Shown here: one piece after another, positions 8,554 through 17,440 of the stretch
Position numbering within the stretch: the first letter of the stretch is position 1
Layout of the letters: every line of letters begins with the position of its first letter
Origin: a bacterium
Lineage (GTDB): Bacteria; Latescibacterota; UBA2968; UBA8231
Direction: 5' to 3'
DNA length: 26,741 nt
Assembly: GCA_027593305.1 (NCBI GenBank)
Contig: JAQCJA010000006.1
Coordinates: forward strand, 1 to 26,741
The notes under the pieces: model-generated
The model's input: only the letters and a program-made list of their open reading frames with translations
Databases searched by the model: none
What the model was told of the DNA's origin: nothing
Position numbers and translations under genes: made by a program

Positions 8554-11500
8554 TCACGGCAGCGCGATATACCTGTCCGTAGCCTCCGATGACACCAGCC
8601 AGATGCCGCGTTCGACCACGGATTGGCCGCTGACCGCTTCCCAGTGCGCGGCGTAGGCGCCAACCTGCTGCGCAAAGAGCGCCATCCGTTCGGGGGTCGG
8701 TGCGCGGTGCGTTTTGTAGTCGACAATCTTCCAGCCTCCGGGGACACGATAGACCAAGTCGATGACGCCGCGATGTATTGTATCGCCGGCCATGGAGGCG
8801 AAGGGCACCTCGACGTAGACCTCCGCTGCGGCCTGCCGCAACTCGTGCCAGATCGCCGAACTGCGAAAAGCCGCCAGAGCCTGTTGCGCTGCCGATGCGG
8901 TCTCGGCACCATCGAGGCCTTCCTCGGCGAGCAGGCGTTGCGCGTACTGCAACTCAGCGGCATCGTCCACGGGCAAGTGTCCCAGCACAGCACTCTCGAA
9001 CAGCCTGTGCACCACGGTGCCGAAGCTGCGGCCCCGGCCACGGGTCTCGGGATCTGCTTCGTGTGCCGGGTGCTCTTCATCCTCGGTCACTGCGTGCAGT
9101 ACGTAACTCGGCTTGCTGGCCAGGTCCCGCTGCGCCCGCGTCCGGGCCTGCACAGCTGCGATGTCGATGCCCTCGTCGTTGCTGGCTTGTGACGGTTGTG
9201 GGGCCGCCGGTGCCGGGCTCGGCAGATCGGGTGCGCCGGCAATGGCTGGCTCCAGAAGACTCCAGGCGCCTCGGCTCTGGGCCGTCGTCCCCAATACCAG
9301 AACATCGCGGGCTCGAGTCGCCGCGACATAGACGAGACGCAGACTCTCGGCCTCCAGATAGCGGGTTTCCTCAGCGGCATCCGCCTCCCAGCCTTCCGGT
9401 TCCGCCAGCACGGTCGTGCCAAACCGTGCGCGACGTGTAACTGCCATCGACAGGTAGGGCCGCTCCGCGACACGTGACACGTGTACGTCGACCGTGTGTT
9501 TTCGGGACGACGTATCAAATGCGTCGACGAGAAAGACCACTTTCGCCTCCAGCCCTTTTGCCTGGTGCAGATTCATCACCCGTACGACATCGTCGCGCCC
9601 GGTCTCCAGCGTCATTTCCTCGACACGCTGTCGATCATCTTCCAGCAGGTCTCGCAGTTCGTGGGTGACCTGAGCCCAACCCAGATGGCGACGGCTCTGC
9701 GCATCGCGCACGAGCGCCAGGATGCGCAGCAGGTTGCCGGCCCGCGAGGAGCCGGCGGCACCCGTGGCGGCAAATCCGGCCAGGCCCGTGGACTCGATAA
9801 GGCGCTCGAGGCTGGCCGCCAGCGGACGGCGGCGCACGTCGTCCCACAGGTTCTGCAGGGTGCGCTGGGCCCGTTGCAGACGGGCAACCGCCGCGATATC
9901 CGCCGCCGGCGCCGGCGCCGGCCAGCAGAAACGCCAGTGCAACTGGCGCAGGACGTAGAGCTCGTCATCACCCATGCCGACGAACGGGCCCCGAAGGTAG
10001 GCCACCAGTGGGACGGGGTTATCGGCTTCCAGCAGGGTGTCCAGAGCATCGACAAGAGCGCGCAACTCAATGGAGTTTCGCATGCTGCCGGCGCCGGTGA
10101 TGTCGTAGGCCACCTGCTCGGCTTCCAGGGCCCGGGCGTACTCGCCCAGGTAGTGGCGCGAACGCGTCAGCAGCATGAAATCGCCAGGCTGAGCCCGTCG
10201 TCCCAGGACGGCGTGTTCGCCGTTGAGTGGTGTACGCCCCCGCAACGCAGCCGCGATAAAGGCGGCGATACGCGCCGCCTCGTCCCGGGTCTGTGTTTCG
10301 CGACGGCCGCCGCTGTCGGCCCGGGCGCGCAACTGGTAGACGCCGGCCCCGTCCTGGCTGGGGCGGTGCGGCACGAGACGCTGAAAAGCCGCCTGGTAGC
10401 GTCGATCGTAACTGTCGAAGAGAGGTTCGAAGGCGCCATTGGTGAATGCCGCCACCGCGGGCCGTGAGCGGAAACTGGTTGTCAACTCGACCACGGCACC
10501 GCCACCGGCCACGACCCGGTCGCGGACCAGGCGAAAGATATCGAGATCGGCCCGGCGGAAGCGGTAGATGGACTGCTTCTCGTCACCCACCAGAAACAGA
10601 CTCCCAGGTCTGGGTGTTAACTCACGCCAATCGTCGATGTTGTGCTCCACACCCGTGAGGTAAAGCAACACCTCCGCCTGCAGGGGGTCTGTGTCCTGGA
10701 ACTCATCAACGAACAGGCGTTGATACCGCCGACGGAAATGGGCGCAAACGTCCGCACGTTGTCGCAACAACGCCGCCGTCATTTCCAGCAGATCATTGAA
10801 GGTCAGCGTCGACGCTGCCAGTCGAGTGTCGCGATAGTGAATCATCGCCTCATCGACCAGGGCGCCGGCGAGGGTGTAGACGTAGTTCCGCCACTGGGCC
10901 AGCAACGGTTTCAGCAGTTGATCGCGCAGAGCCGGGAGCACTTCGTTCTTCAGCGCGCGCGCCAGTTGCTGGCCCGGGCTTCCGGGAGATCCCCAGCGTT
11001 TGAGTGTGATCGCCGTTTTCGTCGTAGATGCCAGGTCACGCAGCAGTCGTTCACGATCCGCGTCACTTGGCGGTCCGGCGAAGTCGACGAAGTGCCGCAA
11101 CTCGCGCACGGTCTCCATCAATCGGTCGGGTTGGCCCTCAGGAAGTGGTTCGGGAATCTGAGCCGCCACGTCACGCACGAGTTCGCAGACCTGGGTCAGC
11201 GCCGGTGTCAGATCGGGACGAGGTACTGTCGTCGGCTTCAGCAGCAGGTCGCTGTGCTGGCAGCGGTCGAGGTAGAACTGGTAGAACTGTTCGGCCGTCA
11301 GTCCCGTGTCTTCAATGGCCAGCAGGCGGTCATCGCCGGCGACGGAGCGAGCCTGCAGGAAACCATCCCACGCAACCCTTGCCAGGATCATCTCCTCGCG
11401 CTCCTCGACTTCCGTGAAATTCGGCGGCAGACCCGCCTCGATGGGCCGTTCCCGTAACAGGCGGGCACAGAAGGCATGGATCGTGCCGATCGAACACTGG

Positions 11501-11835
11501 TCGAGGCGTGACACGGCGTCCCGCAGTCGGTGCTGCTGACGGGCCGCTTCCGGGCCCTCCGTCTCTTCGGCAACGCGGATGGCCTCTTCCTGCAGGGCGG
11601 CAAAGAATCGGCCTCGCAGTTCGCCGGCCGCCTTGCGCGTGAAGGTGATGGCCGCCATGTGCCGGATGTCCGCCGTGCCCGTGCGCACGCAGGCAACCAT
11701 GCGTTGTACCAAAGCATGTGTCTTGCCGGCACCGGCACCGGCCAGGCACATCAGGCTTGTGTCCAGGTCTTCGGCAATGCGTTGACGCGCTGCCGCATCA
11801 ACCAGGAGGCGTTTGGCGGTCACGTGCGGATCCAC
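8554..11835 (-). CDS. addA: AddA/RecB-like UvrD-family helicase with C-terminal PD-(D/E)XK nuclease
   Basis: Helicase-nuclease subunit for processing double-strand breaks ahead of RecA. The 1093-residue protein has a Walker A motif, AGAGAGKT (32-39), then AAITFTRKAAGELR (61-74). Motif II is LFVDEFQDTD (Asp377, Glu378), motif III is FLVGDEKQSIYRFRR, and motif IV is ELTTSFRSRP. Motif V is VMNLHQAKGLEAKVV, and motif VI is RLVYVAATRARDVLVLG. The C-terminal RecB-type nuclease has GVIDLV (Asp1026) and KIVDYKTH (Asp1039, Lys1041). It is shorter than B. subtilis AddA (about 1230). The start is GTG, either at 11835 (16-base overlap with addB) or at 11823, where GTGA overlaps the addB stop by 4 bases. 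The overlap implies coupled translation with the partner subunit. Confidence 0.92.
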   Translation of the reverse strand: MDPHVTAKRLLVDAAARQRIAEDLDTSLMCLAGAGAGKTHALVQRMVACVRTGTADIRHMAAITFTRKAAGELRGRFFAALQEEAIRVAEETEGPEAARQQHRLRDAVSRLDQCSIGTIHAFCARLLRERPIEAGLPPNFTEVEEREEMILARVAWDGFLQARSVAGDDRLLAIEDTGLTAEQFYQFYLDRCQHSDLLLKPTTVPRPDLTPALTQVCELVRDVAAQIPEPLPEGQPDRLMETVRELRHFVDFAGPPSDADRERLLRDLASTTKTAITLKRWGSPGSPGQQLARALKNEVLPALRDQLLKPLLAQWRNYVYTLAGALVDEAMIHYRDTRLAASTLTFNDLLEMTAALLRQRADVCAHFRRRYQRLFVDEFQDTDPLQAEVLLYLTGVEHNIDDWRELTPRPGSLFLVGDEKQSIYRFRRADLDIFRLVRDRVVAGGGAVVELTTSFRSRPAVAAFTNGAFEPLFDSYDRRYQAAFQRLVPHRPSQDGAGVYQLRARADSGGRRETQTRDEAARIAAFIAAALRGRTPLNGEHAVLGRRAQPGDFMLLTRSRHYLGEYARALEAEQVAYDITGAGSMRNSIELRALVDALDTLLEADNPVPLVAYLRGPFVGMGDDELYVLRQLHWRFCWPAPAPAADIAAVARLQRAQRTLQNLWDDVRRRPLAASLERLIESTGLAGFAATGAAGSSRAGNLLRILALVRDAQSRRHLGWAQVTHELRDLLEDDRQRVEEMTLETGRDDVVRVMNLHQAKGLEAKVVFLVDAFDTSSRKHTVDVHVSRVAERPYLSMAVTRRARFGTTVLAEPEGWEADAAEETRYLEAESLRLVYVAATRARDVLVLGTTAQSRGAWSLLEPAIAGAPDLPSPAPAAPQPSQASNDEGIDIAAVQARTRAQRDLASKPSYVLHAVTEDEEHPAHEADPETRGRGRSFGTVVHRLFESAVLGHLPVDDAAELQYAQRLLAEEGLDGAETASAAQQALAAFRSSAIWHELRQAAAEVYVEVPFASMAGDTIHRGVIDLVYRVPGGWKIVDYKTHRAPTPERMALFAQQVGAYAAHWEAVSGQSVVERGIWLVSSEATDRYIALP

Positions 11836-14800
11836 TGCCGGGCGCTGCCGGCCACATCCTCGGGGGCCACGTCCCCCGGCGCCAGACCCAGAGCTTTGAA
11901 GGCGACTTCCAACGTCTGCCTGGAGCCGGTCCTGCCGGAGGATACCACCTCGGCCCAGCCGTCCACCAGCGCCGCCATTTCGGCTGCTGCCGCGAACAAT
12001 CCATCAATCTGCTCGGCGCCGCGTGCCTCGGAGGCGCAGATCCGCCGATAGTCACAGAAACGGCATGGCCCGCCACCCTTGCCGTCACCTTTGTGCAGGG
12101 CAGGGAAGAATCCCTGCCGGGCCATGGCGAACAGGGGTTGCAGCATGGCAGCCAGTTCGTGGCGTGCCGGCGGCGCGTCGCTGAAGCGCTGACCGGAGCC
12201 TCGATCACTGGCGAAGAAATAACCACTCAAACGCACATCGACGTCACCGGCCAGCAGGTGCGGCAGTGCGTAGGCGTACAGCGCCCACTGCAGCCTCCGG
12301 CCACCCTGAGCAAGGGCGGCGCTGTCGAAGGCGAAGGTGCTGCCGGTTTTATAGTCCCAGATCTCGTACGCGACGGTCTCTCCCGAGGCGTCAAAGACAG
12401 CATCCACACGGTCGATTCGACCGCGTAGACGGAAGGCGATGTCGTGCGACAGACGCACTTCCACGACTTCATCGGAACCGAAGTCGAGCTCAAAAGCGGC
12501 CGGATGCAGGGCCGGGTCGGCCGCCAGTCGCTGCGACTCAGCGTGCAGAAAGATGTGGGCTGCACGCTCGATGCGACGGCAATCGTTACGATAGGCGGCC
12601 ACGAGCGTCACCGGCACCCGGTGCCGCTGGGCGGCAATGGCTGCCTCGACCATTTCCTGGAGGCGTGGTTGATGGGCTGTGTCAGGACGTGTGCCCTGCA
12701 GTTGCTGCATGAAGCTGAGGAACAATCCGTGCAGCAGATTGCCCATTTCCAACGGCTGCAGCCAGCGACGCGGATCCGATCGAGGTTCGTCGGGGGGCAC
12801 CAGGCCCAGGCCGTAGCGCAGCAGGTAGCGTCGCGGGCACTCGGCCAGAGTCTCCAGCATGCGGTTGGATAGAATCCGTTGCCCGGAGAGGTCCAGAGAT
12901 TCGACATCGGCTTGGGCGATCCACCCGGAGAACCGGGACGGTGCTGCATGGGTGCGGGCGCGGGCCGACATCACACCTCGGGCTGCATCGGGGAAAACAC
13001 GCGCCAACGCATCCGGCAGGTCGGGATGTGTGCGTTGGGCCCACAACGCTTCAAGGTCGTCGGCGACGCCGTCGGCCGGCACCGGGCCACCCCAGTCCGG
13101 CAGCCGCTGCAATTGGCGACAGGCGCGCTCGAACAACGGCGTCGGATACGGTTCCCGGCCGTCGGCAAAATGCATGCGACTGGCGATAAGGGTGACCGTT
13201 CCGGCAGCGCTGCCCAGGACGCGGATCAAGTGAAAGATGCCTTCCGTGGCACTGTTGGTGGCCACAGGCAGCAGCGGCGACAGCGCCCGGCGCTCCTCAT
13301 CCAGCAGAATGGGATCCTGACCGGGGTTGCCAGGGAAACGGGTTTCATCCAGACCGAGGATGTAGAGGTGGCGGCGCCCGCAATAGCCGGCGTCTGGCAA
13401 CGGACTCAGCTGCACCCTGCCGGCACCGGCGCGGCTCGCCTCACAACTGTATCGACGCAGGACGCTCAGCAACCGTTGCGCCTGCACGCCTGGCGGTGCC
13501 TCTGAGGCCGGCAGGCTGGCCTGATCCTGCAGCAGGCCAACAAGAGTATCACGGATGCGGCGATCCTGTTGGCCACCTTCGTCTGTGTCAGCAGATGGCA
13601 GTGCCTGCAGATAGGTGAGGGCCGCCGCCGCAACGCCCGGGGCCTGACCTGCGGCCGCTGCCAGAGCAAAGAGCCGCTGCAACTGCGCCCGACCTGCCGC
13701 GAGCCGCCGTCGGAGCGTTTCGTCGCGCTGTGTCGTGCTGGCGGCGGTGTCGGCGGACCCGATGGCCGGCGCGAGTCGGTCGAGGGCGGCAAGTGTCGCC
13801 AGCGGACCGGCGCTGGCCCGGCCCTGCAACAGCCAGCGAGCCACGGCTCCAGGCGGTGCGTCATCGTCAGCCCAGTCGATCTCGCGCGCCAGCAGATGGC
13901 GCACGAGGACGCTGACATCCAGGTCCGTGGCGATCCATTCGAGAAATGCCGCCAGCGACCGGCCCGGCCGGGTCATCACAGCAGGCACACCGGCGGCGAA
14001 GTCTGCTGGCAGGTCCCACCGTTGCACGGCATCATGGAGCAACGCCTGGTAGGGCGCCGTTGCCGTGTAGACGATTTCGACGTCGTCATATGGCAAGTCG
14101 CGCTGGAAGATGTCGCGCAGGACGAAGCGCACTTCTGTTTCCAGACCCACAACCTGACACAGGCGAACTCGATCCCCATCCCCCGGCATCAGGCTCGTGG
14201 TCAGCAGGCGTCCGCCGGGAGACACCTCGACCGCCTCGGGCAAGGTGCTCTGCGTAGCACCGAGTGCGTACAACTGCGGACTCTCCGGACCGGCTTCTCG
14301 CAAGGGGTCGAGGAACAGGTCTCCCTGCACCAGAGGGTTTCGGCCCTTGAGCCGCGCCGCCGACGCCGTGGGCCGATGCCGGGAGGGCGAGGTCACCTCA
14401 GTGGCCGGGATGGGCGTTTCGTTGGGGATCGGTGCCGCCGGGAATTGTCTGGCCGCGCTGGCAGGGGGAGGTGGCACACCGTAGGCACGACGGCCCAGGC
14501 GCCACATCTGGCCCTTCGTCAGACTACGCACATACTCGGCTGCCAACGGGGACAGTTCCGTCTCATCCAGAATCGCCCACACGTAGTCCATGGGTCCACC
14601 ACTCCCCGTTGGAGCATGCTCCTCCTGCAGGGCTTCGGTGAACAGGGCGGCGTCATCCCACCAGCCACCGTCATGGAGAGTCTTTGTATACGCCGCGTAG
14701 AGGAAGGCCAGATCCACCATCTTGCTTTGTGCAGCGCCATCAACGGCGGCCAGCCCGGCGATATGCTCCGGGAGCACCTTGGCCAGGCGGAGCGCGTCCA

Positions 14801-15155
14801 ACGTACTTTGCATGGGGTCCACCAACCCCGCATCCACGCTGCCATCCCGGGTGCGACCAATGAAATACTGTCGACGGGCTACGGGCCAGGAGTCCAGCAG
14901 GTTCTCCACCAGGCGGCGGCGACCATCCGTAGAGAGTCGGTGCACGCCCAGCGCGGCCATGCGCGGCGCCAACCGCCCCGCAGCCAGCAGCGCCGGCGTG
15001 GTAACCCGCAGATTCGTCCATTGGCAACCGCGACGAGCCAGTGCCGTCGTCAGGTCGTATCCGGCACGCACGCCGGGAACCAGGAGGATCTTGGGTGTCA
15101 GCGGATGACGGACGCACAACTCAGCGAGTTGTCGCACCGGATAGGGAAGCGACAT
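11820..15155 (-). CDS. addB: AddB-like subunit: degenerate helicase domain with iron-sulfur PD-(D/E)XK nuclease
   Basis: Partner of AddA in an AddAB-type break-processing complex. The 1111-residue protein has a UvrD-like fold, but where a Walker A should be (about 22-43, ILLVPGVRAGYDL) there is no GK[S/T], so this half is probably not an ATPase. ILGLDETRFPGNPGQDPIL at 599-617 is a family hallmark. The C-terminal nuclease carries H809 (GNLLHG), D915 (GRIDR), D934 and K936 (WDYKTG), and Q956/Y960. Cys773, Cys1031, Cys1034 and Cys1040 match the spacing of the AddB 4Fe-4S staple around the nuclease. A proline-rich stretch at about 228-262 is an unusual linker. The start is ATG at 15155, 29 bases after the lysC stop, with no clear ribosome site. 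No RecC or RecD gene is nearby. Confidence 0.88.
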   Translation of the reverse strand: MSLPYPVRQLAELCVRHPLTPKILLVPGVRAGYDLTTALARRGCQWTNLRVTTPALLAAGRLAPRMAALGVHRLSTDGRRRLVENLLDSWPVARRQYFIGRTRDGSVDAGLVDPMQSTLDALRLAKVLPEHIAGLAAVDGAAQSKMVDLAFLYAAYTKTLHDGGWWDDAALFTEALQEEHAPTGSGGPMDYVWAILDETELSPLAAEYVRSLTKGQMWRLGRRAYGVPPPPASAARQFPAAPIPNETPIPATEVTSPSRHRPTASAARLKGRNPLVQGDLFLDPLREAGPESPQLYALGATQSTLPEAVEVSPGGRLLTTSLMPGDGDRVRLCQVVGLETEVRFVLRDIFQRDLPYDDVEIVYTATAPYQALLHDAVQRWDLPADFAAGVPAVMTRPGRSLAAFLEWIATDLDVSVLVRHLLAREIDWADDDAPPGAVARWLLQGRASAGPLATLAALDRLAPAIGSADTAASTTQRDETLRRRLAAGRAQLQRLFALAAAAGQAPGVAAAALTYLQALPSADTDEGGQQDRRIRDTLVGLLQDQASLPASEAPPGVQAQRLLSVLRRYSCEASRAGAGRVQLSPLPDAGYCGRRHLYILGLDETRFPGNPGQDPILLDEERRALSPLLPVATNSATEGIFHLIRVLGSAAGTVTLIASRMHFADGREPYPTPLFERACRQLQRLPDWGGPVPADGVADDLEALWAQRTHPDLPDALARVFPDAARGVMSARARTHAAPSRFSGWIAQADVESLDLSGQRILSNRMLETLAECPRRYLLRYGLGLVPPDEPRSDPRRWLQPLEMGNLLHGLFLSFMQQLQGTRPDTAHQPRLQEMVEAAIAAQRHRVPVTLVAAYRNDCRRIERAAHIFLHAESQRLAADPALHPAAFELDFGSDEVVEVRLSHDIAFRLRGRIDRVDAVFDASGETVAYEIWDYKTGSTFAFDSAALAQGGRRLQWALYAYALPHLLAGDVDVRLSGYFFASDRGSGQRFSDAPPARHELAAMLQPLFAMARQGFFPALHKGDGKGGGPCRFCDYRRICASEARGAEQIDGLFAAAAEMAALVDGWAEVVSSGRTGSRQTLEVAFKALGLAPGDVAPEDVAGSARQWIRT

Positions 15156-15184
15156 TGGCAGGCCGATCGGAGGTCTATGTCGCG

Positions 15185-16534
15185 TTAGCCGAAGAACTCG
15201 GCGTAGAGGGCGATGACGGCGGCATCGACTTCGTGGTCCTTGACGCCAAACATCATGCTGACTTCGGAGGATCCCTGGTTGATCATTTCCAGATTCACCC
15301 GTGCCCGGGCAAAGGCGGCAGTCGCCCGTGCCGCCAGTCCAACGGTGTGGCGCATGCCTTCACCGACAACCATGACCAGCGCCAGACCTCGCTGCACAGA
15401 GACCTCGTCAGCCAACAGTTCGGTGCGGATGCGGCGAAGCACGCGCTGCTCGGTTGCGTGGTCGAAGATATCCTCGCGCACGATGACGGAAATGTTGTCG
15501 ATCCCGGAGGGCGTGTGCTCAAAAGGTATCGCTTCATCTTCGAACAACTGCAGCAGACGCCGGCCAAAGCCGACCTCCCGATTCATCAGGTAGCGCGACA
15601 CATAAATGCTGCAGAACCCGCCGGTTCCGGCGATGCCGACGACGGGGACGTCGCCGACCCGACGCTCCAGAACGATGCGCGTACCTGGTGCGGCAGGATT
15701 GTTCGTGTTCTTCACAGCCACCGGGATGCCTGCGTGAAACACGGGCTCGAGCGCTTCATCGTGAAACACGGAGAACCCTGCGTACGACAACTCACGCATC
15801 TCTCGATAGGTGATTTCAGCGACCGCTCGAGGATTGTTGATCAGTTTCGGATTGGCGACAAAGACGGAGTCAACATCGGTGAAATTCTCGTAGAGTTCGG
15901 CATCCACCGCCGCCGCCAGAATCGCACCTGTGATGTCGGAACCACCGCGCGGAAATGTCACCAGGCGACCGCTCTCGCTGTAGCCGAAGAATCCTGGGAA
16001 GATGCTGATGCCGGGCCGTTCCCGCAGACTGCGCAGGCGTCCGTAGGCCTGGCGCAAGACGCGCGCATTCCCCGGCTCATCCGAGAGGATCATGCCGGCC
16101 ACGGCAGGGTCGATGCAGTGGGCATCCACACCCTGACTGCGCAGGTAGTCGGCCACAAGACGGGCGCTGTTGGCTTCGCCGGCAGCTTTCATGGAATCCA
16201 TATACAGGCCCTTGTCGCTGATGTCGGCGTCCAGGCGCTGCTGCAGATCGGCACGGATGGGGTCTACGGATTCGGCGGCCATACCCAGGCCGGTGGCGAT
16301 ATCGGCGAAACGCTCCACTACACGCTGCAACTCACGGCTGCCATCCCGATGCGTCAGTCCTGCTTCGGCGGCGGCGATCAGCAGGTCCGTCACCTTGGTA
16401 TCGCTGTTGGTCCGTTTGCCCGGCGCGCTGACGACGACGAGTCGGCGGGCCGTATCGGCGGTGATGATGTCGCAGACCTTGCGAACCTGCTCGGCGGAGG
16501 CCAGCGAACTGCCGCCGAACTTGACTGTCTTCAT
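15185..16534 (-). CDS. lysC: aspartate kinase (monofunctional) with C-terminal ACT domains
   Basis: Phosphorylates aspartate, the first step toward lysine, threonine and methionine. The 449-residue protein starts with the nucleotide/aspartate motif VKFGGSSLAS (4-13). It contains PRGGSDITGAILAAAVDA and the segment YENFTDVDSVFVANPKL, all characteristic of the family. The last 130 residues or so form two ACT-type domains (SGIDNISVIV; ALVMVVGEGMRHTVGLAARA; VNLEMINQGSSEVSMMFGV), which normally bind the feedback inhibitor. The start is ATG at 16534, with AGGAAGAG upstream. An open frame extending to 16627 overlaps the preceding gene remnant and is rejected. There is no fused homoserine dehydrogenase. 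It lies 13 bases after the DHDPS-like remnant, in the same transcription direction as addB. Confidence 0.93.
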   Translation of the reverse strand: MKTVKFGGSSLASAEQVRKVCDIITADTARRLVVVSAPGKRTNSDTKVTDLLIAAAEAGLTHRDGSRELQRVVERFADIATGLGMAAESVDPIRADLQQRLDADISDKGLYMDSMKAAGEANSARLVADYLRSQGVDAHCIDPAVAGMILSDEPGNARVLRQAYGRLRSLRERPGISIFPGFFGYSESGRLVTFPRGGSDITGAILAAAVDAELYENFTDVDSVFVANPKLINNPRAVAEITYREMRELSYAGFSVFHDEALEPVFHAGIPVAVKNTNNPAAPGTRIVLERRVGDVPVVGIAGTGGFCSIYVSRYLMNREVGFGRRLLQLFEDEAIPFEHTPSGIDNISVIVREDIFDHATEQRVLRRIRTELLADEVSVQRGLALVMVVGEGMRHTVGLAARATAAFARARVNLEMINQGSSEVSMMFGVKDHEVDAAVIALYAEFFG

Positions 16535-16547
16535 GATTGATCTCTTC

Positions 16548-17088
16548 CTACAACTGCAGCATTTCAGGGTAGTGTTCTTCATACCAGTGGCGCAGGCGCT
16601 CGACATCCTCGCGTGAGGCCGACACATACGGAGCGCGACTGCGCAAACTTGTTTTCAGGAAGCCGGAGGCGCGCCCGCCCATGCGATCATACGCCGTGTC
16701 CGTGAAGCCACGCACACCAAAGTTGACCGCGAGAAACCCGCTCAGCGCCTGCAATCTTGGCGCGTTCATCCGCAGTGCCTGCCAATCGGCGTCTCGCAGC
16801 TTGCCCCAAAGCTGCAGTACCTCGCGAGGATTCCAGTAGACCAGGGCGCTGCAACACCCGCGGGCCCCATGTGGCCCCAACTGTGCCCAGCTGTGTTCGG
16901 AGACAAAGACGTTGACGAATGTCGATAGTGCCTGGCAGCCGTCAACTGTCGTGCCAAGAGTCCCGGCATTCGACTTGACCATCAGGTAATTCGGGATGGC
17001 CTCCTTGATCGCATGGTGTTGCGCCAGGGTCAGGGTTTTCTTGGCCCGCTTCGTGTCGTATATCGACAAGGGTCGTCCATCGGCGGCC
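16548..17088 (-). pseudogene. 3' fragment of a dihydrodipicolinate synthase/N-acetylneuraminate lyase-family gene
   Basis: From about GRPLSIYDTKRAKKTLTLAQ onward the frame reads as the C-terminal roughly 180 residues of a DapA/NanA-family (class I aldolase) TIM barrel. Recognisable parts are NYLMVKSNAGTLG, GARGCCSALVYWNPREVLQLW and the helical tail ASREDVERLRHWYEEHYPE. MVKSN probably holds the Schiff-base lysine. The N-terminal half, including the strands before it, is missing and is replaced by the 5' part of a sulfatase in a different frame. Frame-open starts upstream (to 17222) run through sulfatase DNA and give meaningless sequence. The gene therefore looks like a deletion product. Assigning it to DapA rather than to a sugar-acid lyase is not possible. 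Confidence 0.72.
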
Positions 17089-17391
17089 CGCGGTATCATA
17101 GCCGCCATCACGGAAACAATGGGCCAGCGTACGGGCAGCATCGGGCAACGGAATGGAGTTGCGGTAACAGCCTGTGGTTGTTGCATACAACCCGGTCTGC
17201 AGACAGGACCGCGCCGGACCACACACGGGCTGGCAGGTGAAGGAGTGCGCCACGTGGGTGTGGCTGCGCCCCATCCGATCCAGATTCGGCGTCAACTCCA
17301 TGGGGTTGCCATGTAACCCGGTGGTGTCCCAGCGCTGCTGATCGGTGAAGAAAACCACGACATTGGGTCGCCGTCCCACAGCTGCCATCAT
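17089..17391 (-). pseudogene. 5' fragment of a type I sulfatase gene
   Basis: The first 101 residues or so are a clear sulfatase N terminus. RPNVVVFFTDQQRWDTTG (8-25) has the metal-binding Asp. CGPARSCLQTG (57-67) is an exact C-x-P-x-R-x4-T-G formylglycine signature. The family landmark GGYDTA (96-101) follows. Normal sulfatases continue with a KWH-type segment and some 350 more residues. Here the frame leaves the family at once and runs out of frame through the DHDPS-like remnant until a stop at 16942. The start is ATG at 17391 (or 17388), with GGAG just upstream. The protein lacks most of its catalytic residues and should be inactive. It lies 49 bases after the fumC stop. Confidence 0.78.
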
Positions 17392-17440
17392 GCGCTCTCC
17401 ACAGGAACTCGCCTGACGCCGGGCGCGGCAGGAGACGCGT

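Noticed and set aside
13569..15188. 539-codon plus-strand open frame (and similar ones at 10642-11457 and 15041-16540)
   Set aside because: Antisense to addB, addA and lysC, whose minus-strand products carry full family motifs.
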